From Sphingobacterium siyangense (GTDB taxonomy: Bacteria > Bacteroidota > Bacteroidia > Sphingobacteriales > Sphingobacteriaceae): a DNA stretch of 64,000 nucleotides. The notes under the pieces are model-generated. The model searched no databases. It was not told the origin of the DNA and was given only the letters and a program-made list of their open reading frames with translations. Below, one piece after another: positions 45,313 to 53,264 of the stretch. The stretch lies in NCBI RefSeq assembly GCF_007830445.1, contig NZ_VLKR01000013.1:105421-169420 (forward strand). Direction: 5' to 3'. Numbering within the stretch: position 1 is the stretch's first letter; every line of letters starts with the position of its first letter. Both the position numbers and the translations under genes were made by a program.

Positions 45313-45492
45313 TTTTTATATGACAAGTAATAAGTCAACATCTTGTAAATTAGATAATTGTTTTTATTTTTGAGGTCTATTTAATGGTTGGTTGGACGCA
45401 ATGTCTCGTTAATTGATTGTAAATGTTTGGCTTTTGGAAGCTTATTTATCAAAAAAGTATTTAAATAATTTCCATTACTCATTTTAAAACAA

Positions 45493-45500
45493 TACTTTTG
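45493..45500 (+). promoter_or_regulatory. -7 box for the HU operon
   Basis: TACTTTTG, an exact TAnnTTTG match, giving a leader of about 55 nt before the HU start. Confidence 0.45.
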
Positions 45501-45559
45501 CATCCCCAAACATTAGTTGGCTTAAGGGTTGAAAAATAAATAATTACAGTAAAATAGAT

Positions 45560-45844
45560 ATGACTAAAGCAGAAATTATTGCAGAAATCTCTACCAAAAC
45601 TGGCTTAGAGAAGGTAGATGTTCAAGAAACCGTAGAGGCGTTCTTTAAAGTTGTCAAAAACGCAATGATCGGAGGAGAAAATGTATATGTAAGAGGTTTT
45701 GGTAGCTTCGTAGTCAAAAAAAGAGCTGAGAAGACTGCAAGAAACATTTCAAAAAATACAGCAATCATTATCCCTGAACACTTTGTTCCTAGTTTCAAGC
45801 CAGCTAAAATTTTCGTAGAGAAAGTAAAGAATGGCAATAAATAA
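45560..45844 (+). CDS. HU family DNA-binding protein
   Basis: A 94-aa histone-like protein of normal length. It starts M-T-K-A-E-I-I, contains the core V-R-G-F-G-S-F near residues 44-50, and has the F-K-P-A-K segment near 83-87. The usual R-N-P arm motif is degenerate here (R-N-I-S-K-N near 60-65). HU bends DNA and compacts the nucleoid. The gene heads a transcript with a TPR protein and the 29-aa ribosomal peptide, closed by a terminator at 46881. Confidence 0.95.
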   Translation: MTKAEIIAEISTKTGLEKVDVQETVEAFFKVVKNAMIGGENVYVRGFGSFVVKKRAEKTARNISKNTAIIIPEHFVPSFKPAKIFVEKVKNGNK

Positions 45845-45862
45845 TCTTTAAAATAGATTAAA

Positions 45863-46699
45863 ATGGCAAAAACCAAACAGATAATAGTAATAGGATCAGT
45901 AGTAGCCTTGGTTGCTGTGCTTTTAGCACAGCCTATTAAAGGTTTGGTGAACAAAGAAAAACAAACTGCTGCAGCATCTGAGTCGAAGCCTTCCAACGAA
46001 GTAAATTTGGAAAATATATCTTCGATGACAAAACAAGGTTTAGATGCTAGTTTAGTCAAAGAAATTTCCGATATTGAGGGCCAAGTTGCAAAAGCTTCTG
46101 GAGAGGATAAGATAAAGCTGTTGCAACAGTTGGCAAATAAGTGGGATGATGTCGCAAAACCAGCCCCTCAGGCTTTCATCTATGAGGAAATGGCAAAGGT
46201 TTCACCGAAGTTTGAATATTGGTTGAAAGCAGGTAATGCTTATCGTGCCGCTTATACAAATTTGCAGGATTCTACTTTAGCCCAAGCGTTGAATCAAAAT
46301 GCTATTCATGCATATGAGGCTGCGTTAAAAGCGAATACAAGTAGTTTGGATGCAAAAACAGGATTGGGTGCCGCAATGGTATCAGGAACGAACAACCCTA
46401 TGGCAGGTATTGCCTTATTGCGAGAAGTCGTTGCTGCCGATCCTAAAAACTTAGAAGCAAACAAAACTTTGGGATTGTTTTCATTACAATCCCGTCAGTT
46501 TGACAAAGCCATCGAGCGTTTTAAGACCGTTATCGATCAAAAACCCGATGCTGAGTCATACTTTTACTTAGCCACAGGCTATGAAAATATTGGGATGAAA
46601 AAGGAAGCCGTTACAGCTTTTCAAAAAAGTAAGGAACTGGCAGCCGATCCTTCCCTATCACAATTCATCGATCGAAAGATCGCGGAATTGAGCAAGTAA
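45863..46699 (+). CDS. Membrane-anchored TPR protein
   Basis: A 278-aa protein with an N-terminal membrane anchor (about 7-27) and then TPR-like repeats, clearest at about 180-270 (L-E-A-N-K-T-L-G-L-F-S-L-Q-S-R-Q-F-D-K-A-I and Y-F-Y-L-A-T-G-Y-E-N-I-G). It is probably a periplasmic-facing or cytosolic scaffold. It starts 18 bp after HU and is followed by the 29-aa peptide gene, so the three are likely co-transcribed. This order (HU, TPR, short peptide, RNase G) recalls a conserved Bacteroidota neighbourhood. Confidence 0.85.
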   Translation: MAKTKQIIVIGSVVALVAVLLAQPIKGLVNKEKQTAAASESKPSNEVNLENISSMTKQGLDASLVKEISDIEGQVAKASGEDKIKLLQQLANKWDDVAKPAPQAFIYEEMAKVSPKFEYWLKAGNAYRAAYTNLQDSTLAQALNQNAIHAYEAALKANTSSLDAKTGLGAAMVSGTNNPMAGIALLREVVAADPKNLEANKTLGLFSLQSRQFDKAIERFKTVIDQKPDAESYFYLATGYENIGMKKEAVTAFQKSKELAADPSLSQFIDRKIAELSK

Positions 46700-46736
46700 T
46701 TAATTTATTATTTTATAATCATTAAAAAATTTAGCT

Positions 46737-46826
46737 ATGCCAAGCGGAAAAAAAAGAAAAAGACACAAGATGGCTACTCACAAACGTAAAAAACGTTTAA
46801 GAAAAAATAGACACAAGAAAAAATAG
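46737..46826 (+). CDS. 29-aa bS22/COX24 (AURKAIP1)-like ribosomal peptide
   Basis: A very short gene, ATG 46737 to TAG 46826, encoding a strongly basic peptide that starts M-P-S-G-K-K-R-K-R-H-K and ends R-H-K-K-K. About 60 percent of residues are Lys, Arg or His. The pattern K-K-R-K-R-H-K-M then H-K-R-K-K-R-L-R-K matches the AURKAIP1/COX24 family, whose mycobacterial member is ribosomal protein bS22. It lies between the TPR gene and RNase G and is followed by hairpins. It should bind rRNA in the small subunit; that is inference from the family. Confidence 0.85.
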   Translation: MPSGKKRKRHKMATHKRKKRLRKNRHKKK

Positions 46827-46880
46827 TCTTGTGATAAGCTTTTAAACATCTTGGCCCATTTTGCTGAGATAGCTTTACGA

Positions 46881-46922
46881 AACGATCTACATGTCTGTGA
46901 AGGGGATGTAGATTGTTTTTTT
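46881..46922 (+). terminator. Terminator after the 29-aa ribosomal peptide gene
   Basis: AACGATCTACAT pairs with ATGTAGATTGTT (one G-T pair), followed by seven T. It ends the HU-TPR-peptide transcript. Confidence 0.85.
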
Positions 46923-47003
46923 CGTAACAACGTTCTTTAAATGTTTAATCGGATACCCAAGATTGCGATAGGATATTGCATAGGTATCAAAAATGAGTAG
47001 CTT

Positions 47004-48557
47004 TTGGTAAAGGAATTAATTATCGATTCAACTCCTGATAAAGGGGTAACTATTGCTTTACTACAAGATAAGCAGCTTGTTGAACTTAACCGGGAGCCCG
47101 CAAATAATAACTTCGCCGTTGGAGATATCTATCTCGGACGTATTAAGCGAATTATGCCTGGGCTTAATGCAGCTTTCGTGGATGTAGGCTACGAAAAGGA
47201 TGCTTTTCTACATTATTTAGATCTGGGTCCTCAAGTTCAATCTTTGCTAAAGCTTACGCGTATAGTGAAGAATGGCAGTTATCAAGAGAAACTGCTCAAT
47301 AGTTTAAAACTTGAAAAGGATATCGATAAAGCTGGTAAGATCTCTGATGTCTTAAGCAAAAATATGCTCGTGCCAGTACAAATCGCCAAAGAACCCATTT
47401 CAACAAAAGGGCCGCGTCTGAGTTCAGACCTTTCAATTGCGGGCCGTTTTGTCGTTTTGGTACCTTTCTCAAGTACTGTTTCCATTTCCAAGCGTATCAA
47501 AGGTAGTAATGAACGCAATCGCCTAAAAAAGATTGTCGAAGGAATTAAGCCAGCTAATTTTGGCGTTATCATTCGTACAGTTTCCGAGGGTAAGGGTGTT
47601 GAAGAACTACAACGTGACTTATTGGACCTGATCTCAAAATGGGAGCTATTTACCAAACGTCTTCGTAATGCTGAACCGCCTCAAAAGGTTCTTGGCGAAA
47701 TGGATCGTGCATCCACTATTCTACGAGATATTTTGACAGACGAGTTTTCGCATATTTATGTTAATGATCCTTCGATCTTCGAAGAAACAAAATCATATAT
47801 ACACGATATATCTCCAGACTTGGAGAAAATTGTCAAACTTTATAAACATAAAGAGCCAATTTTTGATCATTTCGGAGTTGAAAAGCAAATCAAGGCAGCT
47901 TTTGGCAAAACTGTAACATTGCCGGGCGGTGCGTACCTCGTTATAGAGCATACCGAAGCCTTGCATGTCATTGATGTCAACAGTGGTAACCGTTCTGCTA
48001 ATAAGGAGAATCAGGAAGACAATGCATTGCTGGTCAATATGGAAGCAGCAAAAGAAATTGCGCGTCAGCTGCGTTTGCGTGATATGGGCGGAATTGTAGT
48101 CATCGATTTTATCGATATGCATAAACCCAATCATCGAAAAGAGTTGTATACGTTCTTAAAAGAATGTATGGTAGCGGATAGAGCGAGACATACAATTTTG
48201 CCTCCAAGTAAATTTGGATTGGTTCAAATTACACGTCAGCGCGTTAGACCTGAAATGAATATCGTCACAAACGAAAAATGTCCGGCTTGTGATGGTACAG
48301 GTGAAATCCGATCAAGTATTGTCCTCATGGATGATATTGAAAATAATTTGAGCTTTATTCTTCAAGAACAAAACGAAAAGAAGGTGACCTTATGTGTTCA
48401 CCCTTACATAGACGCCTACATTAAGTCTGGTTTGATTTCTAAAAGAATGAAATGGTTCATGAAGTACGGAAAATGGATTAAAGTAAATCCAATGACGTCA
48501 TATTATCTAACTGAATTCCATTTCTTCAATGCGAAGGATGAAGAAATCAAGTTATAA
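47004..48557 (+). CDS. rng: Ribonuclease G (Rne/Rng family)
   Basis: A 517-aa endoribonuclease that processes rRNA and degrades mRNA. It has an S1-like RNA-binding region (about 38-125), the catalytic aspartates in V-I-D-V-N-S-G and V-I-D-F-I-D-M near residues 325 and 372, and the Zn-link C-P-A-C-D-G-T-G near 431. It lacks the long C-terminal scaffold of RNase E. Only TTG at 47004 gives a fitting start; no ATG is in frame. A 5-codon frame (46993-47010, M-S-S-F-W) overlaps this start and could couple or regulate its translation. Confidence 0.93.
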   Translation: MVKELIIDSTPDKGVTIALLQDKQLVELNREPANNNFAVGDIYLGRIKRIMPGLNAAFVDVGYEKDAFLHYLDLGPQVQSLLKLTRIVKNGSYQEKLLNSLKLEKDIDKAGKISDVLSKNMLVPVQIAKEPISTKGPRLSSDLSIAGRFVVLVPFSSTVSISKRIKGSNERNRLKKIVEGIKPANFGVIIRTVSEGKGVEELQRDLLDLISKWELFTKRLRNAEPPQKVLGEMDRASTILRDILTDEFSHIYVNDPSIFEETKSYIHDISPDLEKIVKLYKHKEPIFDHFGVEKQIKAAFGKTVTLPGGAYLVIEHTEALHVIDVNSGNRSANKENQEDNALLVNMEAAKEIARQLRLRDMGGIVVIDFIDMHKPNHRKELYTFLKECMVADRARHTILPPSKFGLVQITRQRVRPEMNIVTNEKCPACDGTGEIRSSIVLMDDIENNLSFILQEQNEKKVTLCVHPYIDAYIKSGLISKRMKWFMKYGKWIKVNPMTSYYLTEFHFFNAKDEEIKL

Positions 48558-48572
48558 TAGAAAGAGATTAAC

Positions 48573-48606
48573 GAAAAGGGTTAGTAGTGATACTAGCCCT
48601 TTTTTG
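48573..48606 (+). terminator. Terminator after rng
   Basis: An AAAAGGG-TTAGTA / TACTAG-CCCTTTT stem with a GTGA loop followed by T. Convergent with miaA. Confidence 0.88.
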
Positions 48607-48626
48607 TTTTTATATCATTGTACTGT

Positions 48627-49526
48627 TTATACCCAATGGATAATTATGCCGTCTTTTTCCATTTTGCGGAAGTAAGTCATTTGTCTTTTGGCATAGCGAT
48701 GTATTTCTGTCTCCAGTTTTGTGGTAAAAGCAGAATAATCGAGCTGTCCAAGAAGATGGAGTGACGCATATTTATACTCCAAACCATAGTATTGAAGTTG
48801 CTCGTGTGTAATACCTTCTGTCAAGAGCCCGCGCACTTCTTCTAAGAAGCCTTCATTCAATCGTTGTTTTAATCTTTGGCTAATGTGTTCGCGTCTGATT
48901 TCCAACGGGGGACTTAATCCGATAACAATGCTATCTACCGCTTGTTGCTGGACGATGTGATCGGGGTGGTTCTCTAAAAACGCTAATATTTCTATTGCTC
49001 GGATTATACGTTTTTTGGTTGAAAGATCGATTTGAAAGTTCACAGGTAGTGTATATTCCTGAAGACGCGCTAACAGCTCCGTCTCTGGATATGCAAGTAA
49101 TAACTCCTTGAAGCCTTCGATTGATGGGATCAGCGCATAGGGATTTTCTTGGATTACACTTTGAATATATAAACCTGTACCACCACATAGGATGGTATGT
49201 TTTCCCTTTTCTAGAATGGATTGTTGGGCTTGACGGAAGTCAGCAATAAAATTTCCGAGATTGTAGCGTTTTCCCGGTTCATGAATGTCGATAAGATGAT
49301 AGGGAATATCTTGGTATTCCGATAGGTCTTTTCCCGTACCGATGTCCATCCTTCGATAGATTTGGCGGGAATCAGCACTGATGATTTCAGCATCAATGTG
49401 TTGGGCCAGTTGGACGGCCAGTTTCGTTTTTCCAGAAGCTGTAGGCCCTAAGATAACGATAACTTTCTCTTTTGGAACGGTTTGCTGTTCCAAAAGAGAA
49501 AGTGTATATTTTAATCTGTCTATCAC
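48627..49526 (-). CDS. miaA: tRNA dimethylallyltransferase
   Basis: MiaA adds a dimethylallyl group to A37 of tRNAs that read codons starting with U. The 299-aa protein has the P-loop G-P-T-A-S-G-K-T near residues 27-34, the D-S-R-Q-I-Y-R motif near 56-62, the D-I-H-E-P segment and the Q-M-T-Y-F-R-K motif near the end. The GTG start overlaps the stop of the oxidoreductase gene upstream (GTGA), so translation is coupled. Codons 8-22 form a perfect 17-bp hairpin in the mRNA, which is unusual for the start of a gene. Confidence 0.95.
   Translation of the reverse strand: MIDRLKYTLSLLEQQTVPKEKVIVILGPTASGKTKLAVQLAQHIDAEIISADSRQIYRRMDIGTGKDLSEYQDIPYHLIDIHEPGKRYNLGNFIADFRQAQQSILEKGKHTILCGGTGLYIQSVIQENPYALIPSIEGFKELLLAYPETELLARLQEYTLPVNFQIDLSTKKRIIRAIEILAFLENHPDHIVQQQAVDSIVIGLSPPLEIRREHISQRLKQRLNEGFLEEVRGLLTEGITHEQLQYYGLEYKYASLHLLGQLDYSAFTTKLETEIHRYAKRQMTYFRKMEKDGIIIHWV
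49462..49503 (-). repeat. Perfect 17-bp inverted repeat inside the 5' end of miaA
   Basis: ACTTTCTCTTTTGGAAC at 49462-49478 and its exact complement at 49487-49503, with an 8-bp loop. It is 23 bp from the GTG start and lies wholly in coding sequence. Confidence 0.85.
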
Positions 49527-50695
49527 AGAACAAATTTAGTCCATTTTTCTGTTCCTTCGTTATTTTTTACAACAGTATCGATAAAAGCCATGCCTCTTAC
49601 GCCATCGTAAACTGTTGGAAAATCCTGTTGTTCAGCTGTAGGAGTTTTTCCTTCACGTTTTGCTGTAACTGTTGCCGCAAAATTACGGTAGATATTCGCA
49701 AATGATTCTAATAGCCCTTCAGGGTGACCCGCTGGTACACGGGTATTATGTGTTGCAAAAGAACTCAACGTATAAGGCGCTGCGTAAGCATTACCTGTGC
49801 GATAAAGCTGACGAGGTTGATCAAGCATTTTGATAATTAAATTGTTCGGATCCTCATTCGCCCATTCCAATCCACCTTTTTCGCCATAGATACGGATACG
49901 AACAGCATTTTCTTCTCCGGCTGAAATTTGCGAAGCCATCAATACGCCTTTAGCACCATTTTCGAAACGTAAAAGCACCGAACCATCGTCATCCAATAGA
50001 CGGCCTTCAACAAATGTTGTTAGGTCTGCACATAGCTCTTGGATTTTTAAGCCCGATACATATTCCGCTAAATGCGCAGCATGGGTACCGATATCACCCA
50101 TAACCAACGATTTGCCCGAGCGTTTCGGATCTGCACGCCAAGCGGCTCCAGCATTCCCCTCGCGTTCCGTTAAACGACTTAACCAACCTTGTGGATACTC
50201 AACAACAATCTTTCTGATCTTACCGAAGTGACCTTCTTTGACCATTGCTTTGGCTTGTTTAACCATTGGGTAGCCTGAATACGTATGGGTAAGGCACAGC
50301 GTACGACCAGTACGTTCTACGGTTTCTTGTAATTCTTTTGCTTCTTCAACAGATACTGTCATTGGTTTTTCAACGACAACATCAAAACCTTTTTCTAGCG
50401 CTAATTTAGCGGGAGCAAAATGTAAAAAATTGGGTGTTACGATCGTTACAAAATCCATGCGTTCGCCTTCGGGAAGCAAAGATTCTTTTTCGATCATCTC
50501 TTCATAGTTTAGATAGACACGCTCAGGAGCTACAAATAAGTCTTCTCCAGATTGTTTTGAAATCTGTGGATCAATACTAAATGCACCACAAACCAGTTCA
50601 ATCTTGCCATCCATAAAAGCAGCAATACGGTGTACAGCGCCAATAAAGGCGTCGTTTCCGCCTCCGACCATACCCATGCGAAGTTTTCTCTTCAT
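49523..50695 (-). CDS. Gfo/Idh/MocA family oxidoreductase
   Basis: A 390-aa NAD(P)-dependent oxidoreductase. The N-terminal dinucleotide motif is M-V-G-G-G-N-D-A-F near residues 9-17, E-K-P occurs near 112-114, and the C-terminal domain has D-I-G-T-H-A-A-H near 198-205. Such enzymes act on sugars or inositols; the substrate is unknown. It ends within the miaA start codon, so the two genes form a coupled operon despite unrelated functions. An imperfect palindrome (GTGTACAATATACAC, 50737-50751) lies upstream and could be an operator. Confidence 0.92.
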   Translation of the reverse strand: MKRKLRMGMVGGGNDAFIGAVHRIAAFMDGKIELVCGAFSIDPQISKQSGEDLFVAPERVYLNYEEMIEKESLLPEGERMDFVTIVTPNFLHFAPAKLALEKGFDVVVEKPMTVSVEEAKELQETVERTGRTLCLTHTYSGYPMVKQAKAMVKEGHFGKIRKIVVEYPQGWLSRLTEREGNAGAAWRADPKRSGKSLVMGDIGTHAAHLAEYVSGLKIQELCADLTTFVEGRLLDDDGSVLLRFENGAKGVLMASQISAGEENAVRIRIYGEKGGLEWANEDPNNLIIKMLDQPRQLYRTGNAYAAPYTLSSFATHNTRVPAGHPEGLLESFANIYRNFAATVTAKREGKTPTAEQQDFPTVYDGVRGMAFIDTVVKNNEGTEKWTKFVL

Positions 50696-50759
50696 AACGT
50701 TATTATTTTTGATTATTTATTTTTCAAACTTTTACAGTGTACAATATACACAATTTAGC

Positions 50760-51539
50760 TTATTTTATGTATAAAATCATCTTGATGCTACCCATATTTT
50801 CTTTGGGAAAGCCATGAGGGAACTGCTCCCTAAGCGCTTTTAATTCATCTGTATTTCGATAGGTATACCGCTTTGTTCCCGTGATCCAAAAGTTAATCGG
50901 TGTCGTAATTTCTTTGGCAACAAACCCAATTTTTTCGAGCGAAGAGTGTTGGCTCCAATCACGATCGGTGAAAGTCATAATGTCTCCTGGTGAGAAATTG
51001 CTACAAAAGGCTTTAATTAATTTGCTTAGGCCTCCTATAACATTAATACCTGTTTTATTACAAAAGCGTAATAGTTCAAATGAGCGATAGTCTTCATTTT
51101 TATCCAGCATTCGGCGTCCTCCAGAGAATACCGCGACGGCGACAAGCTCTCCTTGTTCATAAAGGCCATAACGATACTTGCCGGGAAGAGCGGTTTGTAA
51201 ATGATGTTCCACGAGGAACTGTAAACTCGTTCTTTTGTCGATCCGGGCAACTACAGTATTACGTGCGTAGATGCGTTTGTCATTTTTTGTTCTAGAAACA
51301 ATGCGCCTGACGATCAAATCAAACTTTGTTATTAATTGGTCTTCATCGATATGGATGCAGGGGTCGGAAGTATCACGTCTAACGGATTTGTTATGAGGGT
51401 ATAGTAAAATGTTAATTGCTAATTCCGGAGAGGATATTTGTATAAATCCATCATCCTGGCAAAATCCTAATGGGACTTCAAGAGCTTGCTCGAGCCTAAG
51501 CTTGAACTGCGTTGACAAATTTATAAACGAAGGATCCAT
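50760..51539 (-). CDS. Unrecognised 259-aa protein, GNAT-like C-terminal part
   Basis: I do not recognise a named family. The middle and C-terminal part (about 110-230) has strands and helices with Y-R-Y-G-L-Y, then A-V-A-V-F-S-G-G-R, S-F-E-L-L-R-F-C-N-K, G-G-L-S-K-L-I-K and S-S-L-E-K-I-G-F. This order is like a GNAT fold, and similar stretches occur in phage and mobile-element proteins as I remember them. There is no signal peptide or membrane segment. A TACTTTTG box at 51544-51551 directly before the ATG suggests a leaderless transcript. Confidence 0.7.
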   Translation of the reverse strand: MDPSFINLSTQFKLRLEQALEVPLGFCQDDGFIQISSPELAINILLYPHNKSVRRDTSDPCIHIDEDQLITKFDLIVRRIVSRTKNDKRIYARNTVVARIDKRTSLQFLVEHHLQTALPGKYRYGLYEQGELVAVAVFSGGRRMLDKNEDYRSFELLRFCNKTGINVIGGLSKLIKAFCSNFSPGDIMTFTDRDWSQHSSLEKIGFVAKEITTPINFWITGTKRYTYRNTDELKALREQFPHGFPKENMGSIKMILYIK

Positions 51540-51543
51540 AAAA

Positions 51544-51551
51544 CAAAAGTA
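51544..51551 (-). promoter_or_regulatory. -7 box of a leaderless-type promoter for the 259-aa gene
   Basis: Minus-strand TACTTTTG, an exact TAnnTTTG match, ends 4 bp before the ATG at 51539. Confidence 0.5.
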
Positions 51552-51598
51552 ACTTTTATGGAAGTTTTGACGAAATATTCACTTTTAATAATTATCCG

Positions 51599-51606
51599 TA
51601 CCTTTG
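51599..51606 (+). promoter_or_regulatory. -7 box upstream of def
   Basis: TACCTTTG, an exact TAnnTTTG match, about 200 bp upstream of the def ATG. It implies a long 5' leader or a separate small RNA. Confidence 0.5.
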
Positions 51607-51806
51607 TACCGAAAAATATAATGGTGCTACAGGGTATCCTTGTTAAAATAGTACAATGACTCTGGGTGAGCAATTAGCCTGACATGATCTGAAATAAAAT
51701 CGTGCTAAAATTACAACAGGTGCCTAGTGATCTTTAAAAGCAAACAACGTGTAACGAACTCAGGTATAGCAATGAGTATCGGCACTTATAAATAATTATA
51801 ATACAT

Positions 51807-52388
51807 ATGAAACTTCCGATAGTGGCGTATGGCGATCCTGTATTAAGAAAGGTCGCTGAAGAAATAGATGAAGACTATCCAGATTTAAAGAAATTGATTG
51901 ATGATATGTTCGATACCATGTATGCAGCTCATGGTGTTGGGTTGGCAGCTCCACAGGTAGGTTTGCCTATACGTATGTTCGTTATCGATGCAACTCCTTT
52001 CGCAGAAGATGATGAAGAAAACAAAGAGGTGCTCCAATCGTTCAAAAAAGTTTTCATCAATCCTATCATGGTTGAAGAGTCTGGTGAGAAATGGGCTTTC
52101 GGTGAAGGATGTCTGAGTATCCCAGATATTAATGAGGACGTATTGCGTCACAGAAATATTCGCATCAATTATTTAGATGAGAACTTTGAAGAACATGAAG
52201 TAGACTTAACAGGTTTGGCTGCACGTGTGGTACAACACGAATATGATCATATTGAAGGTAAACTATTTACCGACAAATTGAGTGCCTTGAAGAAAACGAT
52301 GCTGAAGGGGCGATTAGATGCTATCGCGAAAGGAAATATTCGCGTTGGTTATAAAATGAAATTTCCACAGCAAAAGAAAAAGCGTTAG
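51807..52388 (+). CDS. def: Peptide deformylase
   Basis: Def removes the formyl group from the first methionine of new proteins. The 193-aa enzyme has the three family motifs: G-V-G-L-A-A-P-Q at 43-50, E-G-C-L-S (C102 is a metal ligand), and Q-H-E-Y-D-H (H144 and H148 ligands, E145 catalytic). The length is normal. A TACCTTTG promoter box lies about 200 bp upstream, so the mRNA may carry a long leader. The terminator stem overlaps the stop codon. Confidence 0.97.
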   Translation: MKLPIVAYGDPVLRKVAEEIDEDYPDLKKLIDDMFDTMYAAHGVGLAAPQVGLPIRMFVIDATPFAEDDEENKEVLQSFKKVFINPIMVEESGEKWAFGEGCLSIPDINEDVLRHRNIRINYLDENFEEHEVDLTGLAARVVQHEYDHIEGKLFTDKLSALKKTMLKGRLDAIAKGNIRVGYKMKFPQQKKKR

Positions 52389-52410
52389 TTCATACTAACG
52401 CTTTTTCTTT
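52377..52410 (+). terminator. Terminator overlapping the def stop codon
   Basis: AAAAAGCGTTAG pairs with CTAACGCTTTTT around a 6-nt loop, and the T-rich part follows. The TAG stop is in the stem. Confidence 0.88.
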
Positions 52411-52555
52411 GTTGCTTCCTCCTGATAAAATTGGTTGGAGATCAAGAATATCCGTGTTCTACCTACCAATCCATCCTTTTATTCCATTTTTGAGATTGAA
52501 TTGGTCATTCTGTAAAGCGTGTTATAGAAACTACACCCGCGAAGAAGGACATTCC

Positions 52556-53167
52556 TCAATCCAACCGGGGTAAATATAGACGATATTTAACGGCTGTCAT
52601 TCGTATTAAAAATACAACAGCAGCCCCAATAAAGGCAGCCCAAGAAAGATCAAGATCGAGATGCACCAGCAAGATATACGTGAGACCTCCACCTAAACAG
52701 GCCGTAGCATATACTTCTTTTTTAAAGATTAATGGGGTTTCGTTGAGTAGGACGTCGCGCGTCATCCCCCCACATACCGCGGTGAACATTCCAAAGATAA
52801 TGGCAGCATAGGTATTGCTTTCGTAATTGAGTGATTTTTGTACCCCTAGGATAGTAAAAAAGCTAATTCCGATGGCATCAAAAAGTGTCAGCGTGCGATA
52901 ATAACCATACAACTGTTTGTTGAAGACAATGGCAATTAAAATTCCGAGGAAAATAGCAATGAGGTAATTGCTATCATTAACCCATACTGGGCGCAGATTC
53001 AAAAATACATCCCGCATCGATCCACCGCCAATGGCTGTCACAAAGCCTAAAAAGGCTGCCCCAAAAATATCAATATCTTTACGTTTTGCCGACAGCGTGC
53101 CTGATATTGCAAAAAATAAGGTGCCAAGCAAATCGCTTAGATAAAAATAGTTGGCATCAGTAATCAT
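52556..53167 (-). CDS. TRIC-type cation channel family protein (UPF0126/YadS)
   Basis: A 203-aa membrane protein with six to seven helices, made of two similar halves. Each half has a G-G-x-x-R-D-V motif: G-G-S-M-R-D-V near residues 47-53 and G-G-M-T-R-D-V near 132-138. These are the marks of the UPF0126 family, related to trimeric intracellular cation channels. Ion selectivity is unknown. Single leftward gene opposite def. Confidence 0.9.
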   Translation of the reverse strand: MITDANYFYLSDLLGTLFFAISGTLSAKRKDIDIFGAAFLGFVTAIGGGSMRDVFLNLRPVWVNDSNYLIAIFLGILIAIVFNKQLYGYYRTLTLFDAIGISFFTILGVQKSLNYESNTYAAIIFGMFTAVCGGMTRDVLLNETPLIFKKEVYATACLGGGLTYILLVHLDLDLSWAAFIGAAVVFLIRMTAVKYRLYLPRLD

Positions 53168-53264
53168 GGTAATCCTTTTTAAATCATTATATTAAAATCT
53201 CCAGTTGACGGTAGCCCATATCGCTTAACACCAATGGGGATAAACTTCCCTTTATTGGACAAAT

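Noticed and set aside
46993..47010. Programmed frameshift needed to express RNase G
   Set aside because: The T-run is short and the TTG start alone gives a complete enzyme. The short frame is kept only as a possible leader peptide.
51607..51806. SRP RNA, 6S RNA or hammerhead ribozyme upstream of def
   Set aside because: I looked for the SRP GGAAG/GCAG core, a long 6S-type double helix and the CTGANGA...GAAA core, and found none of them intact.
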